Of a stretch of DNA of 64,000 nt, positions 19,498-27,488 are shown piece after piece. Source of the DNA: Anaerolineales bacterium. Its GTDB lineage: Bacteria; Chloroflexota; Anaerolineae; 4572-78; J111. The position numbers and the translations under genes were made by a program. The notes below the pieces were generated by a model that saw only the letters and a list, made by a program, of their open reading frames with translations, was not told where the DNA came from and did not search any database. Position 1 is the stretch's first letter. Every line of letters begins with the position of its first letter. Location of the stretch: positions 62,001-126,000 of the forward strand of contig JACKAT010000004.1 in assembly GCA_020634935.1 (NCBI GenBank). Reading direction: 5' to 3'.

Positions 19498-19758
19498 TTA
19501 GACAGCAGAGCGGCGAACCAACCCCAGCAAGAATATCAACACAATTGCACCAACAGTAGCGGTGATGAGCGAGCCAATCAGACCTAGGCCTACCCCAACA
19601 CCCAAGGCGCTAAAGAGAAACCCACCAATGAAAGCGCCCACAATACCGACGACAATGTTACCCAGTAAACCAAATCCGTGGCCTCGCATCACTTCCCCAG
19701 CAATCCAACCAGCCAAAGCACCAATAACGATCCACAAAATAATCGATACCAGATCCAT
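19498..19758 (-). CDS. GlsB/YeaQ/YmgE-family membrane protein
   Basis: The 86-residue Gly-rich protein has three hydrophobic helices (about 4-24, 29-52, 56-80). Its sequence pattern is that of the transglycosylase-associated GlsB/YeaQ/YmgE family (IIGALAGWIAGEVMRGHGFGLLGNIVVGIVGAFIGG). The family is stress-induced and sits in the inner membrane. The name reflects association and no enzyme activity is established. AAGGAG stands nine bases before ATG 19758. It is a single gene closed by the terminator at 19361-19395. Confidence 0.92.
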   Translation of the reverse strand: MDLVSIILWIVIGALAGWIAGEVMRGHGFGLLGNIVVGIVGAFIGGFLFSALGVGVGLGLIGSLITATVGAIVLIFLLGLVRRSAV

Positions 19759-19968
19759 CTTAAACTCTCCTTATAGCTATCAATAAAATAAAAATAGTTA
19801 AGTCAAAATTTGTTTATCAACAGAATTGCCCTAAGCATAACAGGTTTCAAGTGTAGACTGTACACCCTACCGGGCGAAAACCTTTATTTTAGTTGAGCTA
19901 TTTTCCAGTTCTTTAGAGTTATGCTTTTTTCGCTCGCGGCTACCCTAACGGGAATTCCTAGGCGCGTT

Positions 19969-20118
19969 TAAGTAATTTTCATAACTAACTTGTGAGTTTG
20001 AGACCAGGATGAATAGACAGGATTTACAGGATTTCCAAGATTAAAATAAGGAAAAATCATATTAATCCTGTTAATTCTGTCTAAATTAATGTAACAACTT
20101 AGAGTTGAAAACTACTTA
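19969..20118. repeat. MITE-like repeat A, copy 3 (complete)
   Basis: This 150-bp element is identical by eye to 5517-5666, with the same imperfect 20-bp terminal inverted repeats and internal GACAGGATTTACAGGATTT fold. It sits between the GlsB-like gene and the ABC exporter. The remaining intergenic sequence (19759-19968 and 20119-20309) is AT-rich with no recognised feature. Confidence 0.85.
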
Positions 20119-20309
20119 ATATAACTCCTATAGTATTTTATCTTTACCCATTCGAGGGCCTAATAGATACTAACTGGGCTATTATTCAGTAAGTAATTTC
20201 ACCCGATTTAACCCTCAAAACTGCCCAGAATAGTATGGATTTAGCTACATAGTATAAGTATGATGAGAGGAACTTAAATTCACTAAAAAATGGAAGTTAA
20301 TGATATAAA

Positions 20310-21257
20310 ATGAAACAGCCCGTTATTTACACGCAAAATCTAAGTAAACAGTTTGGTTCGGAGGAGGCTGTCAAAGATGTAACCTTCTCTATTCCTGAAG
20401 GGACCATCTTTGGCTTTATCGGCCCCAGTGGCAGTGGAAAAACCACCACGTTGCGCCTGCTGACGGGTCTCTACCGGCCCACCGAAGGTAAAATTGCCGT
20501 TTTAAATGAGGCGCCCAGCGAATTCTCTCGGGCTACTCAAAGAAAAATTGGCTATATGCCGCAGTTGTTTGTTCTCTATGACGATCTGAGTGTTTGGGAA
20601 AACCTGAACTTTGTCGCCTCATTATATGGAGTAGGCTTTGGTCGAGCTAAGCGATTAAATGAATTACTGGATTTTGTTGAACTGAGCAGCCACAAAGATA
20701 AAGTCGTACGCAAATTGTCCGGAGGGATGAAACGCCGGCTCAGTTTAGCGGCAACGTTAATCCACCGGCCCAAATTGATATTTCTGGATGAACCCACTGC
20801 CGGTATTGACCCAGTTTTGCGCCGTAAATTTTGGGATCACTTTCAAACCATTCGCGAACAAGGCCAAACGTTGTTCATTACTACTCAATATGTGGGTGAA
20901 GCCGCTTATTGCGATTATGTAGGCGTCTTGGCTAATGGCCGGTTGTTAATGGTCGATACACCTAAAAATCTCCGCCGCCGGGCCTACGGCGGCGACATCA
21001 TCAAACTCCGCACTGCTGATTATGTGTCGCCTCAGGTTGTGGCCGCACTCCGCTTGTTACCCTTTATTCAGGGGGATGTTACCCGTACTGGCCCACAGAC
21101 CCTCCGCATTGTTACGGATAATGCCAGTACGGTCATTCCGCTTTTAATCGATTGGGCCAAAGAACAGCACCTTACGGTCGAGTCAATTGAGGAGGATTTG
21201 CCGCCTTTCGATGACGTTTTTGTGGAGCTGGTCAAAAATGGAGACACCCATGGCTGA
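20310..21257 (+). CDS. ABC exporter ATP-binding protein
   Basis: The 315-residue ATPase has Walker A GPSGSGKTT (about 37-45), Q-loop YMPQ, signature LSGGMKRRLSLA and Walker B LIFLDEPTAGIDP. The C-terminal 90 residues have the layout seen in DrrA/CcmA/YhhJ-partner ATPases. It powers the ABC-2 permease encoded by the next gene, whose start overlaps its stop. Such pairs export lipids, drugs or polysaccharide precursors, and nothing here identifies the substrate. No strong ribosome site precedes ATG 20310; GGAAG lies 13-14 bases upstream. Confidence 0.93.
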   Translation: MKQPVIYTQNLSKQFGSEEAVKDVTFSIPEGTIFGFIGPSGSGKTTTLRLLTGLYRPTEGKIAVLNEAPSEFSRATQRKIGYMPQLFVLYDDLSVWENLNFVASLYGVGFGRAKRLNELLDFVELSSHKDKVVRKLSGGMKRRLSLAATLIHRPKLIFLDEPTAGIDPVLRRKFWDHFQTIREQGQTLFITTQYVGEAAYCDYVGVLANGRLLMVDTPKNLRRRAYGGDIIKLRTADYVSPQVVAALRLLPFIQGDVTRTGPQTLRIVTDNASTVIPLLIDWAKEQHLTVESIEEDLPPFDDVFVELVKNGDTHG

Positions 21258-22782
21258 AATATTCCAATTTTTTATTCGACTTTCGGCCTTTTTAGGCCGC
21301 GAGATTTTTGCTGTTTTACGTCAGCCTATGTTGATCTTAACTTTAGTTTTAGGCCCTTTTTTAATCCTACTGCTCTTTGGTTTGGGTTTTAGAAATGAAG
21401 CGCAGCCGTTGCGAACTCTGTTTGTTATTGACGATGAGAATAGTGAGCTAGCGCAGAACCTGGAGAAGACCGTATCAAACCTTGGCCCGCAACTCATTTA
21501 CGAGGGAATAACCTCTGACAAAGAAGAAGCGATTCAAAAGCTGCTGCGTCGGGAAATTGATTTGATTGCAGAAGTGCCGGCGCACGCCGATGAACTTATT
21601 CGCAATAACCAGCCGGCGGTAATTACCCTGCTGCATTATGAAATCGATCCGATGCAAAAAGATTACATCGCTGTTTTTGGAGAAGTTTATATTAATGAGA
21701 TCAACCGGCGTGTTCTTCTCCAAGCTACCCAACAAGGGCAGGAAGAATCTACGGCTGTCCAACAATCGCTGGACGCCACTAAACAAACGGTAGCCGATTT
21801 AAATCAGGCCTTAGATAGTCAAGACCAGGACCAGGTTCAAGAACAGCAGCAAGTATTGGAACGTGATACCGATATTCTCGTCCAAACCGTGGGCGCAAGT
21901 GTAAGCTTGGTCAATGGGCTTAATCAGGCGATGGGCTACAGCAACAACACAGACACTGAAGCGATAGAAGATTTACTAAAAGACATCGATCAGAATTCGC
22001 AGCCAATGAGCAGTGAAACGGGGAACACTCAAGAAGTTGCTGCCGAGAAGCAGCGGCTGAACCAGTTAGAAGGTAATTTAGATGAACTTAACAGTCTATT
22101 AGAAGAGTTTCAGACGATTGATCCGGATATTTTGGTGCGCCCGTTCAGGAGCGAGCCGAAGAGTATAGCCTCAGTACAATTACGTCCCTCAGACTTTTTT
22201 GCTCCAGCCGTTATTGCCCTATTAATGCAGCATCTCGTTGTAACGTTTGCCGCCCTTTCTGTGGTTACAGAGCGACGAGCCGGAACGATGGAGTTGTTTC
22301 GTATTTCTCCCATTTCGCCAATTGAGACGTTATTGAGCAAATATTTAAGTTACTTTATTTTAGGAAGCATGCTCACGATTATATTAACTGCGGTAGTTGT
22401 TTACGGTTTGGGTGTGCCGATGTTGGGCCCTTGGGGTTTATACGCCCTAATTATGACCTCGCTCATTTTTACTTCGCTGGGCATAGGTTTTGTTATCTCC
22501 CTGATCGCCCAAACAGATAGCCAAGCGGTTCAATACTCTATGATACTCTTATTAACGAGTGTTTTTTTCAGCGGGGCTTTTATTGGATTGCATCTTTTAC
22601 AAGGGCCAGTTAAAGTGGTCTCCTGGGCTATTCCGGCCACCTATGGTATCCGTTTATTACAGGATATTATGCTGCGAGGTTATCTGGCTAATCCTTTATT
22701 ATTAACCAGTCTGACGGCTATTGGGAGCTTATTCTTCGTAATTGCCTGGGTCCTGATGCGCCGGGCCATGGCTCAGGCCTAG
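21250..22782 (+). CDS. ABC-2 type exporter permease with large extracytoplasmic domain
   Basis: The product has 510 residues. One helix near the N-terminus (LILTLVLGPFLILLLFGLG) is followed by a soluble region of about 290 residues rich in Gln/Glu with coiled-coil character (about 160-280). A C-terminal cluster of five helices then holds the ABC2 signature LFRISPISPIETLLSKYLSYF. The start is taken at ATG 21250, with TGGAG six bases upstream, overlapping the ATPase stop by 8 bp; ATG 21238 is also possible. The 3' end overlaps the convergent histidine kinase gene by 54 bp. Confidence 0.9.
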   Translation: MAEIFQFFIRLSAFLGREIFAVLRQPMLILTLVLGPFLILLLFGLGFRNEAQPLRTLFVIDDENSELAQNLEKTVSNLGPQLIYEGITSDKEEAIQKLLRREIDLIAEVPAHADELIRNNQPAVITLLHYEIDPMQKDYIAVFGEVYINEINRRVLLQATQQGQEESTAVQQSLDATKQTVADLNQALDSQDQDQVQEQQQVLERDTDILVQTVGASVSLVNGLNQAMGYSNNTDTEAIEDLLKDIDQNSQPMSSETGNTQEVAAEKQRLNQLEGNLDELNSLLEEFQTIDPDILVRPFRSEPKSIASVQLRPSDFFAPAVIALLMQHLVVTFAALSVVTERRAGTMELFRISPISPIETLLSKYLSYFILGSMLTIILTAVVVYGLGVPMLGPWGLYALIMTSLIFTSLGIGFVISLIAQTDSQAVQYSMILLLTSVFFSGAFIGLHLLQGPVKVVSWAIPATYGIRLLQDIMLRGYLANPLLLTSLTAIGSLFFVIAWVLMRRAMAQA

Positions 22783-25700
22783 CATTCGAGTCGGAACCGA
22801 GATGACAGTCTGCGTACCTTCACCTACTGTCGAAAAAATATCTAATTTACCGCCGATACTGGCCATGCGTTCTCGCATAATTCTTAAACCAAAGCTGTTC
22901 TTTTTATCAGCTTTCGAGGGGGCGATATCAAAGCCTTGTCCTCGATCTTCAACACGGATCTGCACGTACTCATCGACCAGACTGATGCGGATTAAGGCTT
23001 CATTAACTTGAGCGTGCTTGCGAGTATTCATTAAGGCTTCTTGGATGGTGCGAACAACTTGGAGCCTTACCTCGGCCGGGAAATTCAGCATCTCATCGAC
23101 GACTTTCTGCTCTAGCTGAATATTTAAACGATAGAATCGCTGATACTTTTCAACATACCGATGCAGCAACTCTAAGAAGTTAGAGCCGGCGTGCCGTTCC
23201 GAGCGCAAACTAAAAATTTCTTCACGAACATCCGTATAAACTTCATTAACAACCTGTTTTAACTCATCGAGAACAGCCTCTACTTCACCCGTGTCGCCGG
23301 TACGTAAAGCAGCGCCAGCCCCGGCTAATTTAAGATTAAGATAGCCTAATGCTTGAGCCACATTATCGTGAAGTTCTTGAGCCAGGCGGGTTCTTTCTCT
23401 TTCCTGAGTTAACATCGCCAGATTCTCTTGAGCGGCTTCGGCTTCGGCTCTGGCTAGCCGTTCCACTTCAAATAGTCTGGCTCGCTCCAACGCTTGGGCA
23501 CACTGCCTGGCTAGGGCCATCATAAAGTCTAGATCCTCAACTTGAAACTGCTGAGGGGTCAAGAAGCTCAATCCAATAGCGCCAATTATCTTATCTTCTC
23601 GGGTCAGAGGTAAAGTAACCAAGGCTTGATGGTTAGATTGGACCTGTTTGGCAAACTCTGAAAAGCGATCCTGGAGGGCGGCTATAGTTTCCAGTAGAAT
23701 CGGCTCACCAGTACGCACCGTCTCACCCAGCGGGGTTGCCGCCGAGACGGGAAACTCTCGCCATTTCTCAACCATCCCATCCGGATAACCGAATGCATCC
23801 AAAATCTTAAGCATCATACTGTCTTCATCCAGCAGCACCAATAACCCGCTGGCAGCTTCCAGGGCCGAAATACCTTGCTTAATGACCGCAGCCGCCACTT
23901 CATCCGAGGTTAAAGACTGGGATAAGCTGGCTGTCACAGTTTGTAAAGTTGTCATGCGTTTAGCGATGCGCTCTGCCGTTCGGCGTGCGTCATGTTCGGC
24001 GCTATACAATCGGGCGTTTTCAATTGCCAGACCGGCTCGACGACCTAACTCCTCAGCCAAGGTCACATCGGCTTCGGTGTAGTGCCGGCCCGATTCCGCG
24101 TAGATGAACGTCATGACCCCTAAGGTATCGCCGCGAGCTTTCAAAGGGACAACCATAGCCGATGTAACTTGCAGTGTCCGCAAAATTTGTAAATGATCAG
24201 TATCCCGGGCAGCGGCAACGACCATTTCATCCGTAATCGTCGGATAAAGCACCGAGCGGCCGGTTTGGAACACTTCGGGAGCGCCTGTTTGACTCTTAGG
24301 ATCAGAGGGATAGCGCTGTTGTAATTCCCTCACCATAGCCACTTTATCCGGGTCGGCATGCGCCACAGCGACTTGGTGGACCAGCTCCTTATGACCCCCA
24401 ATCGATACTACGCACCAATCGGCAAAGCTAGGAACCGCCAGTTGGGCTACATTCTCCAGCCGGGTAGCGTAGTCAAGTGATGAGTTTAAAATCTCTCCGG
24501 CTTTAGCCAGCAGGTGGTTAAATTTTTCAGTTCGCTTATTAGCGGTGATATCACGCGATATGCCAATTATTCCGGCAACATTGCCTTCTGCATCAAAATA
24601 AGGGGCTTTGGTAGAGTGATAATATGAGACCGTACCATTTAAGGTCATAACATCTTCAAATGTTAGCGGCCGGCGAGCATTCATAACCTGTTGTTCATCA
24701 GCCATAATTTTTTTTGCTGTATCGGGAGGAAAAATATCTAAGGGGGTCTTGCCCACCATCTCTTCGATGGTTTTACCAATAAACCCTGCCCCTGCGGCAT
24801 TAATCATAAGATAGTGACCTTGCCGGTCTTTCAAAAAGATACCATCTCCGGTGCCTTCATAAATAGCCCGTAAAATGGCGTTGCTTTCTTGCAGCGCTTC
24901 GACAGCCTCTTTGCGCTCGGTAATTTCGATCACCGTCTCGCCCACGTAAATCGTTTGGCCTCCGCTCCTGACCGGATAAAAATTTGTCAGCCAGTGGCGA
25001 ACTTGTCCGGGTATAGCCGAAGTTTCACCCGTTATCTCCATATTCTCGACAGTTTTACCCGTCAAGAAAACCCTTTCGATAGCCCCATCAACCGCTTGAG
25101 CCGTAGCCATAGGCAGAATTTCATTTACCGTTCGATCATAGTGAGCTTCCACCGGCAGCCCGTTCATTTGGGCTAACACTTTGTTAATACGAACATAACG
25201 ATGATCCTGATCAAAGAAAGCAAATCCGAAGGGCGCATGAACCAAGAGTGACTCTAGCATAGCTAACAGTCTGTTATTATTTTGGGCGGTATCGACCGAT
25301 GTCTTTTGATATGAGGCAATATTTCGGACTAGAACTTCATTGACCCGCTCTTCCATAGCCCCCTCGTTCCCTTCAGTTTGGTGCAGTTGGTTCAACAGCC
25401 TAATCTGCTTTAAAAACAGAAGCCCTTGTTTGGCAGCAAGCGCCAAAATATAATCATCGTTTTCATTAGGAAAGGTTAAATCCGCTGACCCAACGGCAAC
25501 CATAGCTTGCCGGCCTTCGGACTCGTTTTGAAAAGAGGTAAAACTGAGGATATCTCGACTTCCAGGATGGGCGATTAGGGAGGATGACTCAGGATTAGCA
25601 AGCAAGTATGGCTCTAATAAAATACTAATGTACCTAAATTCTTCGGCGTTTACGGATTGACCATCAATCCGGATAGCCACTCCGTCAACATTTTGAGCCG

Positions 25701-25887
25701 GATCAGTTAACGCCACATAAATCAAAGGCACACCGAGAGCGTTTTGGATAATTTGAGCCAAACCATCAGCAGCATCACTTGGTTGGCAGTTGATCCACTT
25801 GCTCTCCAGGGTTGAAAAGGTAATCAGGTCGACAAAGTAGGGCTGAAGTTGGTGATCGATATTTTGTCCGGTAATGGTAGAGTCCAC
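22729..25887 (-). CDS. Orphan PAS/GAF sensor histidine kinase (HisKA_3 type)
   Basis: The 1052-residue protein has no membrane helix. In order there is an N-terminal GAF-like region (about 20-180), two PAS domains (about 205-330 and 335-450) and two GAF domains (about 465-620 and 650-800). Then come the NarL-partner type dimerisation motif RTRLAQELHDNVAQALGYL (acceptor His in ELHDN) and an ATPase domain with EALMNTRKHA, VEDRGQGFD and FGLRIMRERM. This kinase class phosphorylates LuxR/NarL-type regulators, but none is encoded nearby, so it is an orphan. The start is GTG 25887, seven bases from AAGGAG; a nearby ATG is out of frame. The last 18 codons overlap the convergent exporter permease. Confidence 0.93.
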   Translation of the reverse strand: MDSTITGQNIDHQLQPYFVDLITFSTLESKWINCQPSDAADGLAQIIQNALGVPLIYVALTDPAQNVDGVAIRIDGQSVNAEEFRYISILLEPYLLANPESSSLIAHPGSRDILSFTSFQNESEGRQAMVAVGSADLTFPNENDDYILALAAKQGLLFLKQIRLLNQLHQTEGNEGAMEERVNEVLVRNIASYQKTSVDTAQNNNRLLAMLESLLVHAPFGFAFFDQDHRYVRINKVLAQMNGLPVEAHYDRTVNEILPMATAQAVDGAIERVFLTGKTVENMEITGETSAIPGQVRHWLTNFYPVRSGGQTIYVGETVIEITERKEAVEALQESNAILRAIYEGTGDGIFLKDRQGHYLMINAAGAGFIGKTIEEMVGKTPLDIFPPDTAKKIMADEQQVMNARRPLTFEDVMTLNGTVSYYHSTKAPYFDAEGNVAGIIGISRDITANKRTEKFNHLLAKAGEILNSSLDYATRLENVAQLAVPSFADWCVVSIGGHKELVHQVAVAHADPDKVAMVRELQQRYPSDPKSQTGAPEVFQTGRSVLYPTITDEMVVAAARDTDHLQILRTLQVTSAMVVPLKARGDTLGVMTFIYAESGRHYTEADVTLAEELGRRAGLAIENARLYSAEHDARRTAERIAKRMTTLQTVTASLSQSLTSDEVAAAVIKQGISALEAASGLLVLLDEDSMMLKILDAFGYPDGMVEKWREFPVSAATPLGETVRTGEPILLETIAALQDRFSEFAKQVQSNHQALVTLPLTREDKIIGAIGLSFLTPQQFQVEDLDFMMALARQCAQALERARLFEVERLARAEAEAAQENLAMLTQERERTRLAQELHDNVAQALGYLNLKLAGAGAALRTGDTGEVEAVLDELKQVVNEVYTDVREEIFSLRSERHAGSNFLELLHRYVEKYQRFYRLNIQLEQKVVDEMLNFPAEVRLQVVRTIQEALMNTRKHAQVNEALIRISLVDEYVQIRVEDRGQGFDIAPSKADKKNSFGLRIMRERMASIGGKLDIFSTVGEGTQTVISVPTRMLGLSHGPAHQDPGNYEE

Positions 25888-26164
25888 CCATTATCTCCTT
25901 AAGATCATACTTAATTCAAGACCATTTCTCACTCTCCATGATTATATCATTATAAGTAAAGCGGTTTACGTGTCTGTAAGGGAAGTATGACACTCCAAGC
26001 GGGCGAGCAAGCGGGTAAAACCTATTCAACAGGGCTAGTTTGAAATAGCCTGTTAAGTTGAGTGCAATCACCCAAATTAGTGTAGGAAGTCAGTAATAAT
26101 GGTGATAGGATCAGCTTAATCATGCTATTAATTCTCGTAATAAGCAAATAAGAGGGAACCCAAA

Positions 26165-26593
26165 ATGAACACAGATATTATCTCAGGTAAAGTTAAGCAA
26201 GCCGTAGGAAATGCTAAATATGAACAAGCTAAACAAGGAATCGATAGCGTCTCCAAAGCTTTGGAAGGCAAGCGTGAAGAGGTAGCTGGCGTCGCCCAAG
26301 AGACCTATGGCTACGTCATAGAAAAAGCTCAACAAGTGGTCGATAATCTAACCAGCAAAACCGATGAAGCCAAACAACAGGTCGATACCCGGCTTAGCGA
26401 CTATAACAATAAGCTAGCCGCGGCCGCCGATCACCTACCCGGTGATGTTAATCGAACCATTGTCCGCTATCCGTGGATGACCATCGTAGCGGTACTGGCC
26501 CTTGGTCTGGTAATTGGTTTCTGGCTTAAACCCTGTTTTAAAAAGTATGAATACAAGTATCAGTATCCGGCTGAACCTCCCCAAAACTTCTAG
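26165..26593 (+). CDS. CsbD-like / DUF883-like stress membrane protein
   Basis: The 142-residue product begins with a CsbD-like stretch (ISGKVKQAVGNAKYEQAKQG). It continues as an amphipathic Lys/Gln/Ala helix with coiled-coil character (about 30-85). The end is a single helix preceded by RTIVRYPWMTIVAVLALGLVIGFWL, the layout of DUF883/ElaB-type ribosome- or membrane-associated stress proteins. An AGAGGGAA site precedes ATG 26165. It is transcribed alone and followed by two hairpins. Confidence 0.75.
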   Translation: MNTDIISGKVKQAVGNAKYEQAKQGIDSVSKALEGKREEVAGVAQETYGYVIEKAQQVVDNLTSKTDEAKQQVDTRLSDYNNKLAAAADHLPGDVNRTIVRYPWMTIVAVLALGLVIGFWLKPCFKKYEYKYQYPAEPPQNF

Positions 26594-26604
26594 TCACTAG
26601 AACC

Positions 26605-26643
26605 GGGTGACGATCACTTAAATTTATCAAGTGATGGTCACCG
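26605..26643. terminator. GGTGAC-type hairpin after the CsbD-like gene
   Basis: Arms GGTGACGATCACTT (26606-26619) and AAGTGATGGTCACC (26629-26642) pair with one mismatch. It is placed 12 bp after the stop codon, so it probably works as a terminator. It belongs to the dispersed GTGAC/GTCAC palindrome family of this window. Confidence 0.65.
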
Positions 26644-26679
26644 TTTGAAAGACCCGGTCAATTGCCCACCTACAATAAC

Positions 26680-26719
26680 AAAGGGATGAAATTGTTTGCA
26701 TAACAGTTTCATCCCTTTT
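26680..26719 (+). terminator. Hairpin with T-tail before the dehydrogenase remnant
   Basis: Seventeen-base arms AAAGGGATGAAATTGTT (26680-26696) and AACAGTTTCATCCCTTT (26702-26718) pair with one mismatch, around a five-base loop. Four T close the right arm. It is a second terminator for the plus-strand transcript or an attenuator for the remnant that follows. Confidence 0.7.
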
Positions 26720-26754
26720 GATTAGAACCCCATTTTTATCAAAGAGTAAAAACC

Positions 26755-26998
26755 ATGGAAATAAGTGACAAAGTAGCTTTAATAACCGGCGGTAGTTCTG
26801 GTATCGGTCAAGCCGTAACCCGTCGCCTCGCTCAAACAGGCGGATATATCGTCGGCCACGCAAACGCAGCAAGCCGTCCAGCGGCTAATCGATCAGATGG
26901 CTGAGCTCGTCTACTTTTTAGCGTTAAACCCTGCCTCTCATATTACCGGGACCGAAATCTGGATTGATGGGGTCAGTCGCTGTTATAAGTCTAATTAA
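26755..26998 (+). pseudogene. Short-chain dehydrogenase remnant with large internal deletion
   Basis: It starts as an SDR: MEISDKVALITGGSSGIGQAV, with the nucleotide-binding GGSSGIG, through TRRLAQTGGYIV. After about 25 garbled codons a stop occurs (near 26903). Another frame then carries the typical SDR C-terminus ELVYFLALNPASHITGTEIWIDG to TAA 26996-26998. About 160 residues, including the YxxxK catalytic site, are missing. The two surviving ends identify an internal deletion in a former gene of about 245 codons. Confidence 0.85.
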
Positions 26999-27228
26999 CA
27001 AATAATAAGAGCTTTTAAAAATTAATCTATCCTCATCCATCGAAATTCATAAAAATATATCTATACGAAGCCAAAATTATAACTAACACGCTTCTAAGTC
27101 CGCCTGATCCCTACGCTTAACCTACGTTTTAATCGTCGGATTAATGACGCCCAACGAACCGGAAAAAAATAAAGGCCGGGAGTACAATTTGAGTGGACTT
27201 AATAATTTTTGACCTTGGAGAGAACTCA

Positions 27229-27414
27229 ATGACTCGCCTTTCTTATGAGATCAACACGTGGCAGTCCATTTTATGGAGATTGATTATAACTGTCCTGTTA
27301 TTACTGATCTTAGCCGGTTCTAGTGTCTCGGTTTTTAATCCTATTAATCAGGATAATAACAGTTTTATTCTGGCTCCCATAAGTCATGATGCGGCTTCTT
27401 CTTTAGCCAGATAA
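27229..27414 (+). CDS. Small single-helix protein, unknown
   Basis: The 61-residue frame starts at ATG 27229, with GGAGAG six to eleven bases upstream. It has one hydrophobic segment (LWRLIITVLLLLILAGSSVSV, about 16-36) and a short polar tail. It could be a membrane peptide or a secreted peptide with an uncleaved signal. I recognise no family. It lies 70 bp upstream of the GH3 gene on the same strand and may be its leader gene. Confidence 0.45.
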   Translation: MTRLSYEINTWQSILWRLIITVLLLLILAGSSVSVFNPINQDNNSFILAPISHDAASSLAR

Positions 27415-27488
27415 GGCTCACTTTATCCGGCAGTGACCTTTCCCGGTCTCTTTTGGCGCATGGGTTGGCTTCGTGTATCATGTTGCGC

